This document shows, piece by piece, positions 17,742-25,909 of a stretch of 64,000 nucleotides of DNA. The position numbers were made by a program, and so were the translations under genes. The number at the start of each line of letters is the position of its first letter. The stretch's first letter is position 1. Location of the stretch: positions 1 through 64,000 of the forward strand of contig NZ_JACJLV010000012.1 of NCBI RefSeq assembly GCF_016902415.1, read 5' to 3'. This DNA is from Mordavella massiliensis. GTDB taxonomy: Bacteria > Bacillota > Clostridia > Lachnospirales > Lachnospiraceae. A model generated the notes under the pieces. The model saw nothing but the letters and a program-made list of their open reading frames with translations, did not search any database and had not been told where the DNA came from.

Positions 17742-17816
17742 GGTGGGTATGGTGCAGTTGGTTAGCGCGCCAGATTGTGGTTCTGGATATCATGGGTTCG
17801 AGTCCCATTACCCACC
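17742..17816 (+). tRNA. tRNA-His (anticodon GTG)
   Basis: Acceptor GTGGGTA/TACCCAC and anticodon arm CCAGA-TTGTGGT-TCTGG give anticodon GTG. An extra G at position -1 (17742) faces C73, the identity element of tRNA-His. Confidence 0.95.
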
Positions 17817-17835
17817 TTTTTCTATTTTCTTTTAT

Positions 17836-17907
17836 TGGGCTATCGCCAAGCGGTAAGGCACAGGACTTTGACTCCTGCATTCGTTGGTTCGAATCCAACT
17901 AGCCCAG
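17836..17907 (+). tRNA. tRNA-Gln (anticodon TTG)
   Basis: Acceptor TGGGCTA/TAGCCCA and anticodon arm CAGGA-CTTTGAC-TCCTG give anticodon TTG. The U1-A72 acceptor end pair is typical of tRNA-Gln. Confidence 0.95.
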
Positions 17908-17915
17908 CTTTTTAC

Positions 17916-17988
17916 GGGCGTGTAGCTCAGGCGGTAGAGCACTTGACTTTTAATCAAGTTGTCCGGGGTTCGAATCCCCGCACGCTCA
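17916..17988 (+). tRNA. tRNA-Lys (anticodon TTT)
   Basis: Acceptor GGGCGTG/CACGCTC with one G-T pair and anticodon arm CTTGA-CTTTTAA-TCAAG give anticodon TTT. Confidence 0.95.
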
Positions 17989-18000
17989 TTTTATGAAAAC

Positions 18001-18034
18001 AGCGGATTCCTTGAACCAGAGGTTTCCGCTCTTT
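18001..18034 (+). terminator. Hairpin between tRNA-Lys and tRNA-Leu
   Basis: AGCGGA and TCCGCT enclose a further CCT/AGG pairing and are followed by CTTTTGA. It resembles a weak terminator or processing site inside the tRNA cluster, so tRNA-Leu may be made at a different level from the other six. Confidence 0.6.
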
Positions 18035-18045
18035 TGATACCATGG

Positions 18046-18125
18046 GCGGATGTGGCGGAACTGGCAGACGCGCTAGACTTAGGATCTAGTACTTCGGTGT
18101 GCAGGTTCGATTCCTGTCATCCGCA
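18046..18125 (+). tRNA. tRNA-Leu (anticodon TAG)
   Basis: Acceptor GCGGATG/CATCCGC, a long variable arm typical of class II tRNAs, and anticodon arm CTAGA-CTTAGGA-TCTAG give anticodon TAG for CUN codons. Confidence 0.95.
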
Positions 18126-18272
18126 TTAGGATCGTGATTTCTGATCTTGCATCGGGGGTTGCGGTTCTTTTTTTATAGCGGAGGATTGTCATTCCCCGGC
18201 TTGAATATCTGGGGAAAAGAGGATATAATGTGCTTTGTGGAAAAGAAGAGGCTTAAAAGGAGCGGAAAAAAG

Positions 18273-18995
18273 ATGCTGGAAGTAAAAAATCTGACATTTA
18301 ATGTCCATGAAAATGGAGTAGAAAGAAGCATTGTTGAGAATATAAGTTTTCAGGTACAGGACGGCGAGATGCTGGTGATCACCGGCCCAAACGGCGGCGG
18401 AAAATCTACGCTTGCCAAGGTGCTGATGGGAATTGAAAAAGCTGACGGCGGACAGATCCTTCTGGATGGAGAAGATATTACCGGTTATGACATCGATCAC
18501 CGGGCAGGCGCAGGGATCGGCTTCGCGTTTCAGCAGCCGCCAAGATTTAAAGGAATGACGGTCAATAAACTGCTTTCCCTGGCTGCGGGAAGAGAGCTTT
18601 CCGAGCCGGAGTGCTGCAAGATGCTCAGCGCGGTAGGCTTATGCGCCAGAGAGTATATCAAAAGAGAAGTAGACGGTACATTGTCCGGAGGCGAGATGAA
18701 GCGGCTGGAGATTGCCACCGTTCTTGCCAGACATCATAAATTGTGCATTTTCGACGAGCCGGAGGCAGGCATTGATCTGTGGAGTTTTTCCATGCTGATC
18801 CAGCAGTTTGAAAAGATTCATCAGAAAAAGGAAGAAAGCCTGATCCTGATCTCACATCAGGAGAGAATCATCCAGATGGCGGACCGGATCATGGTGATCG
18901 AAGGCGGCAAGGTCGCGGCGATCGGGCCAAGAGACGAGATCCTGCCCACTCTCCTGGATAAGGGTGAGAGCTGCGTATGTATGGACCGGGAATAG
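18273..18995 (+). CDS. sufC: SufC-like Fe-S assembly ATPase (SmsC type)
   Basis: The 240-aa ABC ATPase shows Walker A GPNGGGKSTLAK, signature LSGGEMKRLEIA, Walker B LCIFDEPEAGIDLWS and the H-loop ISHQERI. It pairs with the SufB-like gene that follows, as SufC does with the SufBD scaffold in iron-sulfur cluster assembly. The frame runs upstream to 18147, but AAAAGGAGC precedes ATG 18273 and the extension has no homology-like character. No sufD, sufS or sufU follows, so this is the minimal two-component SmsCB arrangement known from archaea and anaerobic bacteria. Confidence 0.88.
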   Translation: MLEVKNLTFNVHENGVERSIVENISFQVQDGEMLVITGPNGGGKSTLAKVLMGIEKADGGQILLDGEDITGYDIDHRAGAGIGFAFQQPPRFKGMTVNKLLSLAAGRELSEPECCKMLSAVGLCAREYIKREVDGTLSGGEMKRLEIATVLARHHKLCIFDEPEAGIDLWSFSMLIQQFEKIHQKKEESLILISHQERIIQMADRIMVIEGGKVAAIGPRDEILPTLLDKGESCVCMDRE

Positions 18996-19008
18996 GAGGA
19001 GACGACAG

Positions 19009-19956
19009 ATGGAACAGACAATCGACCAGGCAAAACTGGACCGGATTACGGAACAGATTTTAAAACAGATTGACAATGGAAATGGATTTTCTCAGGAGGG
19101 TGCATTTAACCTGCGCCACAATGGGGTCGCGCTCTGCCACGGGGACAGCGAGCATATCAAGATCCGTAAAAAAGAGGACAAGCCGGGGATCGACGTGTAT
19201 ATTGACGCGGAGACGAAGGGCGAGCAGGTGCATATTCCTGTGGTGGTAGACGCTTCCGGTATGACAGATATTGTGTACAATGATTTTTATATTGCAGATG
19301 GCGCGGATGTGACCATTGTGGCCGGCTGCGGGATCCATAACAGCGGCTGCAATGAGAGCCGCCATGACGGGATCCATTCCTTTCATGTGGGAAAAGGCGC
19401 AAATGTGCGCTATGAAGAAAAGCACTATGGAGAGGGCGAAGGAACCGGAGCAAAGGTTCTGAACCCGGTGACAAAGATCTATATGGAGGAAGACTCTGTA
19501 TTTACATTGGATACGGCCCAGATCAAGGGCGTGGATTCTACGCTGCGGGAAACAGACGTCCATCTGGGAGCCGGCGCAAAGCTGTATGTGCTGGAGAAGC
19601 TGATGACCCACGACCAGCAGACGGCGGAATCCAACATGGAGGTGGATCTGGACGGAGAGGGAAGCTCTGCGCAGATCATTTCCCGGTCTGTTGCCAAAGG
19701 AACCTCAAAACAGATCTTTCATCCCAAGGCTGTGGGCAATGCGAAATGCCACGCCCATGTACAATGTGATTCGATCATTATGGATCATGCGGAGGTCAGC
19801 TCGATCCCTGAGATTAACGCCAGACATCTGGACGCGGCCATCATCCATGAGGCGGCCATCGGAAGGATTAACGATGAACAGCTGATCAAGCTTCGGACGC
19901 TGGGCATGACGGAAGAAGAGGCAGAAGGCGTGATCATCGAAAACTTTTTAAATTGA
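19009..19956 (+). CDS. sufB: Short SufB/SufD-family scaffold protein (SmsB type)
   Basis: The 315-aa protein is the beta-helical SufBD core without the long N-terminal part of canonical SufB (about 470 aa). The C-terminal region includes HAEVSSIPEINARHLDAAIIHEAAIGRINDE in segments, with the conserved Glu and His of the cluster-binding face. A CGIHNSGCNES stretch near residue 105 offers possible Cys ligands. ATG 19009 has AGGAGGAGACG upstream. It lies 13 bases after the ATPase gene, so the two make one unit. Function in Fe-S cluster assembly follows from the family. Confidence 0.88.
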   Translation: MEQTIDQAKLDRITEQILKQIDNGNGFSQEGAFNLRHNGVALCHGDSEHIKIRKKEDKPGIDVYIDAETKGEQVHIPVVVDASGMTDIVYNDFYIADGADVTIVAGCGIHNSGCNESRHDGIHSFHVGKGANVRYEEKHYGEGEGTGAKVLNPVTKIYMEEDSVFTLDTAQIKGVDSTLRETDVHLGAGAKLYVLEKLMTHDQQTAESNMEVDLDGEGSSAQIISRSVAKGTSKQIFHPKAVGNAKCHAHVQCDSIIMDHAEVSSIPEINARHLDAAIIHEAAIGRINDEQLIKLRTLGMTEEEAEGVIIENFLN

Positions 19957-19995
19957 GAGGCTATGTAGTTTTTTGACAGAAGAGAAGAGGAATCT

Positions 19996-20850
19996 ATGAA
20001 ATTAAAGAAACGACTGCACGTGATGGGGAAAGCGCTGCACATGGAACTCAGAGAGCACAAAAGCTCCTTTCTCGTGTATGTGACGCTGCGGGCGCTGGTC
20101 ATCGTGATGATGATCCTGCAGATTTTTAACCGGAACTATGAAAATGTGTTTTTGTGCGCCCTGACCCTGGTGCTGCTGATTATGCCAAGCCTGATCCAGA
20201 TCAACCTGAAGATCGAGCTGCCGACCGCGCTGGAGATCACGATCCTGATCTTCATTTTTGCCGCGGAGATCCTGGGAGAGATCCAGTCTTATTACATTAA
20301 ATTTCCGTTCTGGGACACGGTGCTTCATACGATTAATGGATTCTTGATGGCGGCCATCGGATTTGCGCTGGTGGATATCCTGAACCGGAGCAAGAAATTT
20401 TCTATCCAGCTGTCGCCGGTATTCCTGGCGATCGTGGCATTTTGTTTTTCCATGACAGTGGGCGTGCTGTGGGAATTTTTCGAATGTGCCATGGACCGGT
20501 TTTTTGGCATGGACATGCAGAAAGACACGATCATCCACGGATTTTCTTCCGTGATGCTGGATCCGACGCACAGCAATATTCCGGTTCCTGTGGAGAACAT
20601 CACTGAGGTGATCGTGAACGGAAAGGAACTGGGGCTGGGCGGCTACCTGGATATCGGGCTTTTGGATACCATGAACGACCTGTTTGTCAATTTCATCGGG
20701 GCGGTGGTGTTTTCCGTGATCGGTTATTTTTATGTGAAAAGCCGGGGGAAAGGGAAACTGGCCCGTAAGTTTATTCCGAGGCTTAAGAGCAAGGACGCGG
20801 ATTTTCTGGTGAAAGCACAAGAAATGGAGAAAACAGAAGAGCAGAAGTGA
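19996..20850 (+). CDS. Multi-pass membrane protein of unknown function
   Basis: The 284-aa protein has about seven to eight hydrophobic segments between residues 25 and 245. Charged residues lie inside, including FWDTVLHTINGF and VGVLWEFFECAMDRFFGMD. This arrangement resembles DUF2238/YjdF-type membrane proteins, but I cannot assign it with certainty. The C-terminal tail (KSRGKGKLARKFIPRLKSKD and beyond) is basic and then acidic, and probably cytoplasmic. It follows the SUF pair by 39 bases and ends at a strong terminator, so it may be part of that transcript. No enzymatic motif is seen. Confidence 0.55.
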   Translation: MKLKKRLHVMGKALHMELREHKSSFLVYVTLRALVIVMMILQIFNRNYENVFLCALTLVLLIMPSLIQINLKIELPTALEITILIFIFAAEILGEIQSYYIKFPFWDTVLHTINGFLMAAIGFALVDILNRSKKFSIQLSPVFLAIVAFCFSMTVGVLWEFFECAMDRFFGMDMQKDTIIHGFSSVMLDPTHSNIPVPVENITEVIVNGKELGLGGYLDIGLLDTMNDLFVNFIGAVVFSVIGYFYVKSRGKGKLARKFIPRLKSKDADFLVKAQEMEKTEEQK

Positions 20851-20867
20851 TTCTCGAAATGGTACTG

Positions 20868-20897
20868 GCCGGGGCGGAAGCCCCGGCTTTTTCTTTT
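20868..20897 (+). terminator. Strong intrinsic terminator
   Basis: GCCGGGGC and GCCCCGGC pair around a GGAA tetraloop and are followed by TTTTTCTTTT. It closes the SUF/membrane-protein transcript. Confidence 0.95.
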
Positions 20898-20970
20898 GCT
20901 GACAGCGGTTCTTTATGGTAAAATAAGAATCAGAATGTGAATGACAAAAGGAAAAGGAGGAAGGAAGGCT

Positions 20971-22428
20971 ATGTATTTTATCGGTATTGATCTGGGAACA
21001 TCGGCGGTCAAGCTTCTTCTGATGGATGAAAAGGGGACGATCCACCGGGTGGTGTCAAAAGAATACCCTCTGTATTTCCCGCATCCGGGATGGTCGGAGC
21101 AAAATCCAAAGGACTGGTATGAGAAGACTCTGGAAGGGATCCGGGAACTGACAGAGGGAGTGGAAAAGCGCGAGGTGGCCGGCATTGGCTGCGGCGGACA
21201 GATGCACGGGCTGGTGGTCCTGGACGGCTGCGATCAGGTGATCCGTCCGGCCATCCTCTGGAATGACGGACGAACTGCGAAGCAGACGGAATATCTCAAT
21301 CAGGTGATCGGAAAAGAGACCCTGTCAAAATATACGGCAAATATTGCATTTGCGGGATTTACGGCGCCCAAGCTTTTGTGGATGCAGGAAGAGGAGCCGG
21401 AACATTTCGCGAAAATCGCAAAGATCATGCTCCCCAAGGACTACCTGTCCTACCGGTTAAGCGGCGTCCACTGCACCGATTATTCGGACGCGTCGGGCAT
21501 GCTGCTTCTGGATGTGGAGCATAAATGCTGGTCAAAGGAAATGATGGAGATCTGCCATGTCCGCGAGGAACAGCTGCCGAAGCTGTTTGAAAGCTATGAG
21601 GCGGTGGGGACTTTGAAGCCCAGGCTGGCAAAAGAGCTGGGGCTGTCCGATCAGGTGAAGATCGTGGCGGGAGCCGGGGACAATGCGGCTGCGGCCGTGG
21701 GAACCGGAACCGTGGGTGACGGGCGGTGCAATATTTCCCTTGGGACCTCCGGGACCATTTTCATTTCCAGCAGGACATTTGGCGTGGACCGGCATAATGC
21801 ACTGCATTCCTTTGCCCATGCGGATGGGTATTACCATCTGATGGGCTGCATGCTGAGCGCGGCGGCCTGCAATAAGTGGTGGATGGAAGAGATCCTGAAG
21901 ACCGTGGATTATGGCGCGGAGCAGGAAAAGATCTGCAGGCTGGGGGAAAATCACGTGTATTACCTGCCTTATCTGATGGGCGAGCGGTCGCCCCATAACG
22001 ATCCCGATGCCAGGGCCTGCTTCATCGGCATGTCCATGGACACCACCAGAGAAGAAATGACCCAGGCCGTGCTGGAGGGCGTGGCATTCGCACTCAGAGA
22101 TTCCCTGGAGGTGGCAAAAAGCCTGGGCGTACAGCTGACCAGGACCAGGATCTGCGGCGGCGGGGCAAAAAGCACACTATGGAAACAGATCATCGCAAAT
22201 GTCATGAGCCTGAAGGTAGACATGATCGAAAGCGAAGAAGGACCGGGACTTGGCGGGGCAATGCTGGCAGCCGTAGGCTGCGGCGTGTTTGCCAGCGTGG
22301 AAGAAGCAGCCGGGAAGCTGGTCCGGGTGGTGGACACCATCGAACCCGAGCCGGAACTGGTCGAAAAATACGCCAGACACTACGAAAAATTCCAGAAATT
22401 CTACCCGGCGCTGAAGGGGCTGTTTTAG
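20971..22428 (+). CDS. xylB: Xylulokinase (FGGY family)
   Basis: The 485-aa enzyme phosphorylates D-xylulose to xylulose 5-phosphate for the pentose phosphate pathway. Evidence includes IGIDLGTSAVKLLLMD at the N-terminus, GCGGQMHGLVVLD (xylulokinase-type QMHG), ILWNDGRT, AGAGDNAAAAVGTG, and the C-terminal ICGGGAKSTLWKQI. ATG 20971 follows AAGGAGGAAGG; the frame's upstream ATG at 20941 is less well placed. No xylA or xylose regulator is next to it, and a family A repeat closes the gene. Another FGGY substrate cannot be ruled out but the QMHG motif favours xylulose. Confidence 0.88.
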   Translation: MYFIGIDLGTSAVKLLLMDEKGTIHRVVSKEYPLYFPHPGWSEQNPKDWYEKTLEGIRELTEGVEKREVAGIGCGGQMHGLVVLDGCDQVIRPAILWNDGRTAKQTEYLNQVIGKETLSKYTANIAFAGFTAPKLLWMQEEEPEHFAKIAKIMLPKDYLSYRLSGVHCTDYSDASGMLLLDVEHKCWSKEMMEICHVREEQLPKLFESYEAVGTLKPRLAKELGLSDQVKIVAGAGDNAAAAVGTGTVGDGRCNISLGTSGTIFISSRTFGVDRHNALHSFAHADGYYHLMGCMLSAAACNKWWMEEILKTVDYGAEQEKICRLGENHVYYLPYLMGERSPHNDPDARACFIGMSMDTTREEMTQAVLEGVAFALRDSLEVAKSLGVQLTRTRICGGGAKSTLWKQIIANVMSLKVDMIESEEGPGLGGAMLAAVGCGVFASVEEAAGKLVRVVDTIEPEPELVEKYARHYEKFQKFYPALKGLF

Positions 22429-22432
22429 CCAT

Positions 22433-22512
22433 CGGGTACAGGGTAAAATTCAATTAGGTACAGGGTGAAATGCAAATTGGGACGTAGACCTTTGCAAAAA
22501 GTCTACGTCTTA
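22433..22512 (+). repeat. Family A repeat, copy A2
   Basis: Two 22-bp units, GGTACAGGGTAAAATTCAAT and GGTACAGGGTGAAATGCAA plus spacer, precede the hairpin GACGTAGAC/GTCTACGTC around a T-G-C-A-rich loop. The copy begins five bases after the xylB stop. It runs to about 21 bases before the SNF transporter start, so it lies in that gene's 5' leader. Confidence 0.92.
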
Positions 22513-22533
22513 AACAGTGTGAAGGAGAGAACT

Positions 22534-23994
22534 ATGGAGAGAGAAAAATTTGGGTCGCGCATCGGTTTTATTTTAGTGTCGGCCGGATGTGCGATTGGTA
22601 TTGGAAATGTATGGAAATTTCCGTATTTGTGCGGGGAAATGGGTGGGGCAGCGTTTATTTTGATCTATCTGGTCTTCCTGCTGATCATGGGGATTCCCGT
22701 GCTGGTGTGCGAGTTTGCCATGGGACGTGCCAGCCACTACAGCGTTGCGGAAGTCTTCGAGACGCTGGAACCGAAAGGAACAAAGTGGCACTGGACAAAA
22801 TGGATTGGTATTCTTGGCAGTTATCTGCTGATGATGTTTTATACTTCGGTGGCGGGCTGGATGCTGTACTATTGTTTCAGGAATATCCGCGGCGACTTTG
22901 CGGGAGCAGGTCCCGAGGAGGTAGAGGCCGGATTTGCGGAAATGATGGGAAATGCGCCGGTGATGGGATTCTGGACTTTTCTCCTGATTCTGGCGGGTTT
23001 TGCCATCTGCTGGTTTGGAATCCAGAACGGAATTGAGAAGGTCTCTAAGGTTATGATGTCGGCATTGCTGATCATTATGATGATTCTGGCGGTGCGGTCT
23101 GTGTTTTTGGAAGGGGCCGACGCGGGTGTACGTTTTTATCTGATCCCGGATTTTGCAAGGATGCAGGAGATCGGCATTGGAAATGTGATCTTCGGAGCCA
23201 TGAGTCAGGCGTTTTTTACTTTGTCTATTGGTATCGGAGCCATGATGATTTTTGGAAGTTATCTCGACAAGGAGCGGAGTTTAACTGGCGAAGCGTTCAG
23301 CATTACTGTGCTGGATACTTTTGTGGCCACCATGGCCGGCTTCATCATTATTCCCACCTGCTTTGCCTATGGAATTGAGCCGGGTTCCGGGCCAAGCCTC
23401 ATTTTCCTGACCATCCCCAACATTTTTGCGCAGATGCCGGGCGGCGGGTTCTGGGGGGCTTTGTTCTTCCTCTTCCTGACTTTTGCGGCATTTACCACGT
23501 TGGTAGCTGTGTTTGAAAATATCATTTCTTTTGATATGGATATGCTTGGCTGGTCAAGAAAAAAGAGCGTCATTGTAAGTCTGATCCTAATCACGGTGCT
23601 CAGTATTCCGTGTATCCTCGGTTTTAATGTGCTGGCCGGATTTCAGCCTGTGGGCGAGGGAAGCTCTATCATGGATCTGGAGGATTTTATTGTATCTAAC
23701 AACCTTCTCCCGCTGGGAAGTCTGGGATACCTTTTGTTCTGTACCAGGAAAAATGGCTGGGGCTGGGAAAACTTCCTGGCAGAAGCAAATGCCGGCAAAG
23801 GCCTGAAATTTCCGGGCTGGCTGAAAGGCTATGTATCCTATGGGATTCCCCTGATCATTATAATTATCTATCTGAAAGGTTATTATGACAAGTTCAGCGG
23901 CATGGGAACCGCCACGCTGGCAGGCTGGATGACATTTGCCGTACTGTTGCTGGCATTTGTGATTTACTGTGCATTTGCAAAGAAAACAACATAA
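22534..23994 (+). CDS. Sodium-dependent (SNF/LeuT-family) transporter
   Basis: The 486-aa protein has 11-12 membrane segments and begins with the hallmark GFILVSAGCAIGIGNVWKFP of neurotransmitter:sodium symporters, where the sodium and substrate sites form. Bacterial members import amino acids with sodium. ATG 22534 with AAGGAGAGA is chosen over the upstream in-frame ATG at 22465, which lies inside the repeat. The gene stands alone between two family A repeats. The substrate amino acid is unknown. Confidence 0.92.
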   Translation: MEREKFGSRIGFILVSAGCAIGIGNVWKFPYLCGEMGGAAFILIYLVFLLIMGIPVLVCEFAMGRASHYSVAEVFETLEPKGTKWHWTKWIGILGSYLLMMFYTSVAGWMLYYCFRNIRGDFAGAGPEEVEAGFAEMMGNAPVMGFWTFLLILAGFAICWFGIQNGIEKVSKVMMSALLIIMMILAVRSVFLEGADAGVRFYLIPDFARMQEIGIGNVIFGAMSQAFFTLSIGIGAMMIFGSYLDKERSLTGEAFSITVLDTFVATMAGFIIIPTCFAYGIEPGSGPSLIFLTIPNIFAQMPGGGFWGALFFLFLTFAAFTTLVAVFENIISFDMDMLGWSRKKSVIVSLILITVLSIPCILGFNVLAGFQPVGEGSSIMDLEDFIVSNNLLPLGSLGYLLFCTRKNGWGWENFLAEANAGKGLKFPGWLKGYVSYGIPLIIIIIYLKGYYDKFSGMGTATLAGWMTFAVLLLAFVIYCAFAKKTT

Positions 23995-23995
23995 A

Positions 23996-24073
23996 GGTAC
24001 AGGGTAAAGTTCAATTGGGTACAGGGTGAAATGCAATTTGGGACGTAGACCTTTGCAAAAAGTTTACGTCCTA
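23996..24073 (+). repeat. Family A repeat, copy A3
   Basis: The copy has GGTACAGGGTAAAGTTCAAT and GGTACAGGGTGAAATGCAAT units, then GGGACGTAGACC and the imperfect complement GTTTACGTCC. It begins one base after the transporter stop and extends into the 5' leader of the esterase gene. Confidence 0.92.
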
Positions 24074-24097
24074 AATGAAAGTAGTGGAGGTGGAATT

Positions 24098-25072
24098 ATG
24101 GCAATTTACCGGAAGTATCTGGAGCCATCCTACGGCCCCGTGGCGCCGGAGGTGGAGATTATGGCTCCCCAGGTGATGGATATGGAGCACAAAAAGGCCT
24201 GGCGGCGGCAGAGTGATTATGAGTCGCTGGCGCTTATGACGGCTGCCTACCGGAAATGTAACTGTTATCCCCAGGTGATGCGTGTGCTGACAGAAGATGT
24301 CCTACTGGATTCTGGGAACGGGCCGTTCCGGGTGCGGATCTACCTGCCGCCGGAAGCGGCCGTAAAGCGTCCCGTGCTGGTGTACTGCCATGGCGGCTCG
24401 TTTTCGTTTAACAGCATTGAAGTGTATGAGTATGTGTGCCGCTACCTGTGCATGGCGGGCAATCTGATCGTGGTGGCTCCGGATTACCACCTGGCTCCGG
24501 AGTTTCGGTTCCCGAAGGGACTGGAAGAGTCCTATGAGACGTTAAAATGGGCGGAGGCTCACGCGGAAGAGTACGGCGGTGATCCGGAAAATCTTAATGT
24601 GGGCGGCGACAGTTCCGGCGGAAATTTTGCGGCGGTACTCTCTATGCTGGCAAGAGACCGGAAGGGCCCGAAGATCCGCAGACAGTTCCTGGTCTATCCG
24701 CTGGTATGCAACTATGCAGAGGAGGTGACACGGTCGGAGGAACTTTACGGGCGGGGCCATTTCCTGGATTACCGCTGTGTGGACGATCCCATGGCGCCTT
24801 ATTTTAACAGGGAGAAAGAGAGAAAGGATCCGCTGGCGTCCCCGCTTCTTGCCAAGGACCTGACCGGACTTCCGCCTGCCTGCCTGGTGCTGGCCGGCTG
24901 CGATCCTCTGCTGGATCAGGGGCTGATGTACGCGGCCAGGCTGGAAGACGCCGGCGTCCCTGTGGAATGTTATGTGATGGAGGGGATGCTCCATGGATTT
25001 TTCAACTGGACCTACGGGAAGAGTTTTGAAGCCCTGGGTCTGGGCGCACGGTTTCTCAATCAGAGGCTGTAG
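24098..25072 (+). CDS. Alpha/beta hydrolase, HSL-type esterase
   Basis: The 324-aa enzyme has the hormone-sensitive-lipase hallmarks: the oxyanion motif YCHGGSF near residue 94, the nucleophile elbow GGDSSGGN near residue 168, a later Asp in AGCDPLLDQG, and the catalytic His in EGMLHGFFN. Such enzymes hydrolyse short-chain carboxylic esters in the cytoplasm. ATG 24098 follows GTGGAGGTGG; the upstream in-frame ATG at 24026 is inside the repeat and would add a spurious 24 residues. It lies alone in its transcript as far as can be seen. Confidence 0.9.
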   Translation: MAIYRKYLEPSYGPVAPEVEIMAPQVMDMEHKKAWRRQSDYESLALMTAAYRKCNCYPQVMRVLTEDVLLDSGNGPFRVRIYLPPEAAVKRPVLVYCHGGSFSFNSIEVYEYVCRYLCMAGNLIVVAPDYHLAPEFRFPKGLEESYETLKWAEAHAEEYGGDPENLNVGGDSSGGNFAAVLSMLARDRKGPKIRRQFLVYPLVCNYAEEVTRSEELYGRGHFLDYRCVDDPMAPYFNREKERKDPLASPLLAKDLTGLPPACLVLAGCDPLLDQGLMYAARLEDAGVPVECYVMEGMLHGFFNWTYGKSFEALGLGARFLNQRL

Positions 25073-25198
25073 CTGATGAAGAAAATGGCAGGAAATGTGA
25101 AATCTTGCTACATTTGCTTTACGGGCAGGGCAAAATCCAGTAAGATAAATGTAATAGTAATTTACCCAGACAAAAAATAATCCGAGGAGGGCAAAGAG

Positions 25199-25879
25199 AT
25201 GAAGTATCAGATTTTAGGCGACACGCTGCCGGTAGTGGTATGCCAGCTGGAGGGCGGCGAGAAGATGATCACAGAGAGTGGGAGCATGTCCTGGATGTCT
25301 CCGAATATGAAAATGGAAACGACCAGCAATGGCGGGATTGGCAAAGCACTGGGCCGGATGTTCGCAGGAGAGCATATTTTCCAGAATATTTACACGGCGC
25401 AGGGCGGCGAGGGAATGATCGCTTTTGCATCCAGTTTTCCGGGATCTGTCCGGGCTTTTGAGATTGCACCCGGAAAGGAAATGATCTTCCAGAAGAGTTC
25501 ATTCCTGGCAGGCGAGGCTGGCATCCAGCTGTCTGTATTCTTTAACAAGAAATTCGCATCCGGCCTGTTTGGCGGCGAGGGATTTATCATGCAGAAGCTG
25601 TCCGGACAGGGCATTGCGTTTGCTGAGTTTGACGGTCATGTAGTGGAATATGATCTGGCTCCCGGCCAGCAGATCGTGGTGGACACCGGATATCTGGCGG
25701 CCATGGAAGCGACCTGCAGCATGGAAGTAAAGAGTGTTCCAGGTGTGAAAAATATGCTGTTTGGCGGGGAGGGGATCTTCAATACCCTGATCACAGGCCC
25801 GGGCAGGATCTGGCTGCAGACCATGCCGCTCAGTAATGTGGCAGGCGTATTAAGACCTTACATGCCGACAGGAAATTAA
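25199..25879 (+). CDS. AIM24/TIGR00266 family protein
   Basis: The 226-aa protein is made of glycine-rich beta strands (CQLEGGEKMITESGSMSWMS, EGMIAFASSFPGSVRAFE, MEATCSMEVKSVPG, LFGGEGIFNTLITGPG) characteristic of TIGR00266/AIM24 proteins, which form trimeric beta barrels. Their molecular role in bacteria is not established. ATG has GAGGAGGGC upstream. It is 30 bases before a class II aldolase gene and the following kinase gene and may share their transcript. Confidence 0.9.
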   Translation: MKYQILGDTLPVVVCQLEGGEKMITESGSMSWMSPNMKMETTSNGGIGKALGRMFAGEHIFQNIYTAQGGEGMIAFASSFPGSVRAFEIAPGKEMIFQKSSFLAGEAGIQLSVFFNKKFASGLFGGEGFIMQKLSGQGIAFAEFDGHVVEYDLAPGQQIVVDTGYLAAMEATCSMEVKSVPGVKNMLFGGEGIFNTLITGPGRIWLQTMPLSNVAGVLRPYMPTGN

Positions 25880-25909
25880 AGAATAGCAGAAATACAGGAG
25901 GAGCACACA

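Noticed and set aside
18147-18272. N-terminal extension of the SufC-like ATPase
   Set aside because: The extension begins right after tRNA-Leu and has no ribosome site, whereas AAAAGGAGC precedes the internal ATG at 18273.
20002-21045. 347-aa minus-strand open frame
   Set aside because: It mirrors the membrane-protein gene and runs through a strong terminator; its His/Gln/Asp-rich product is typical of antisense frames.
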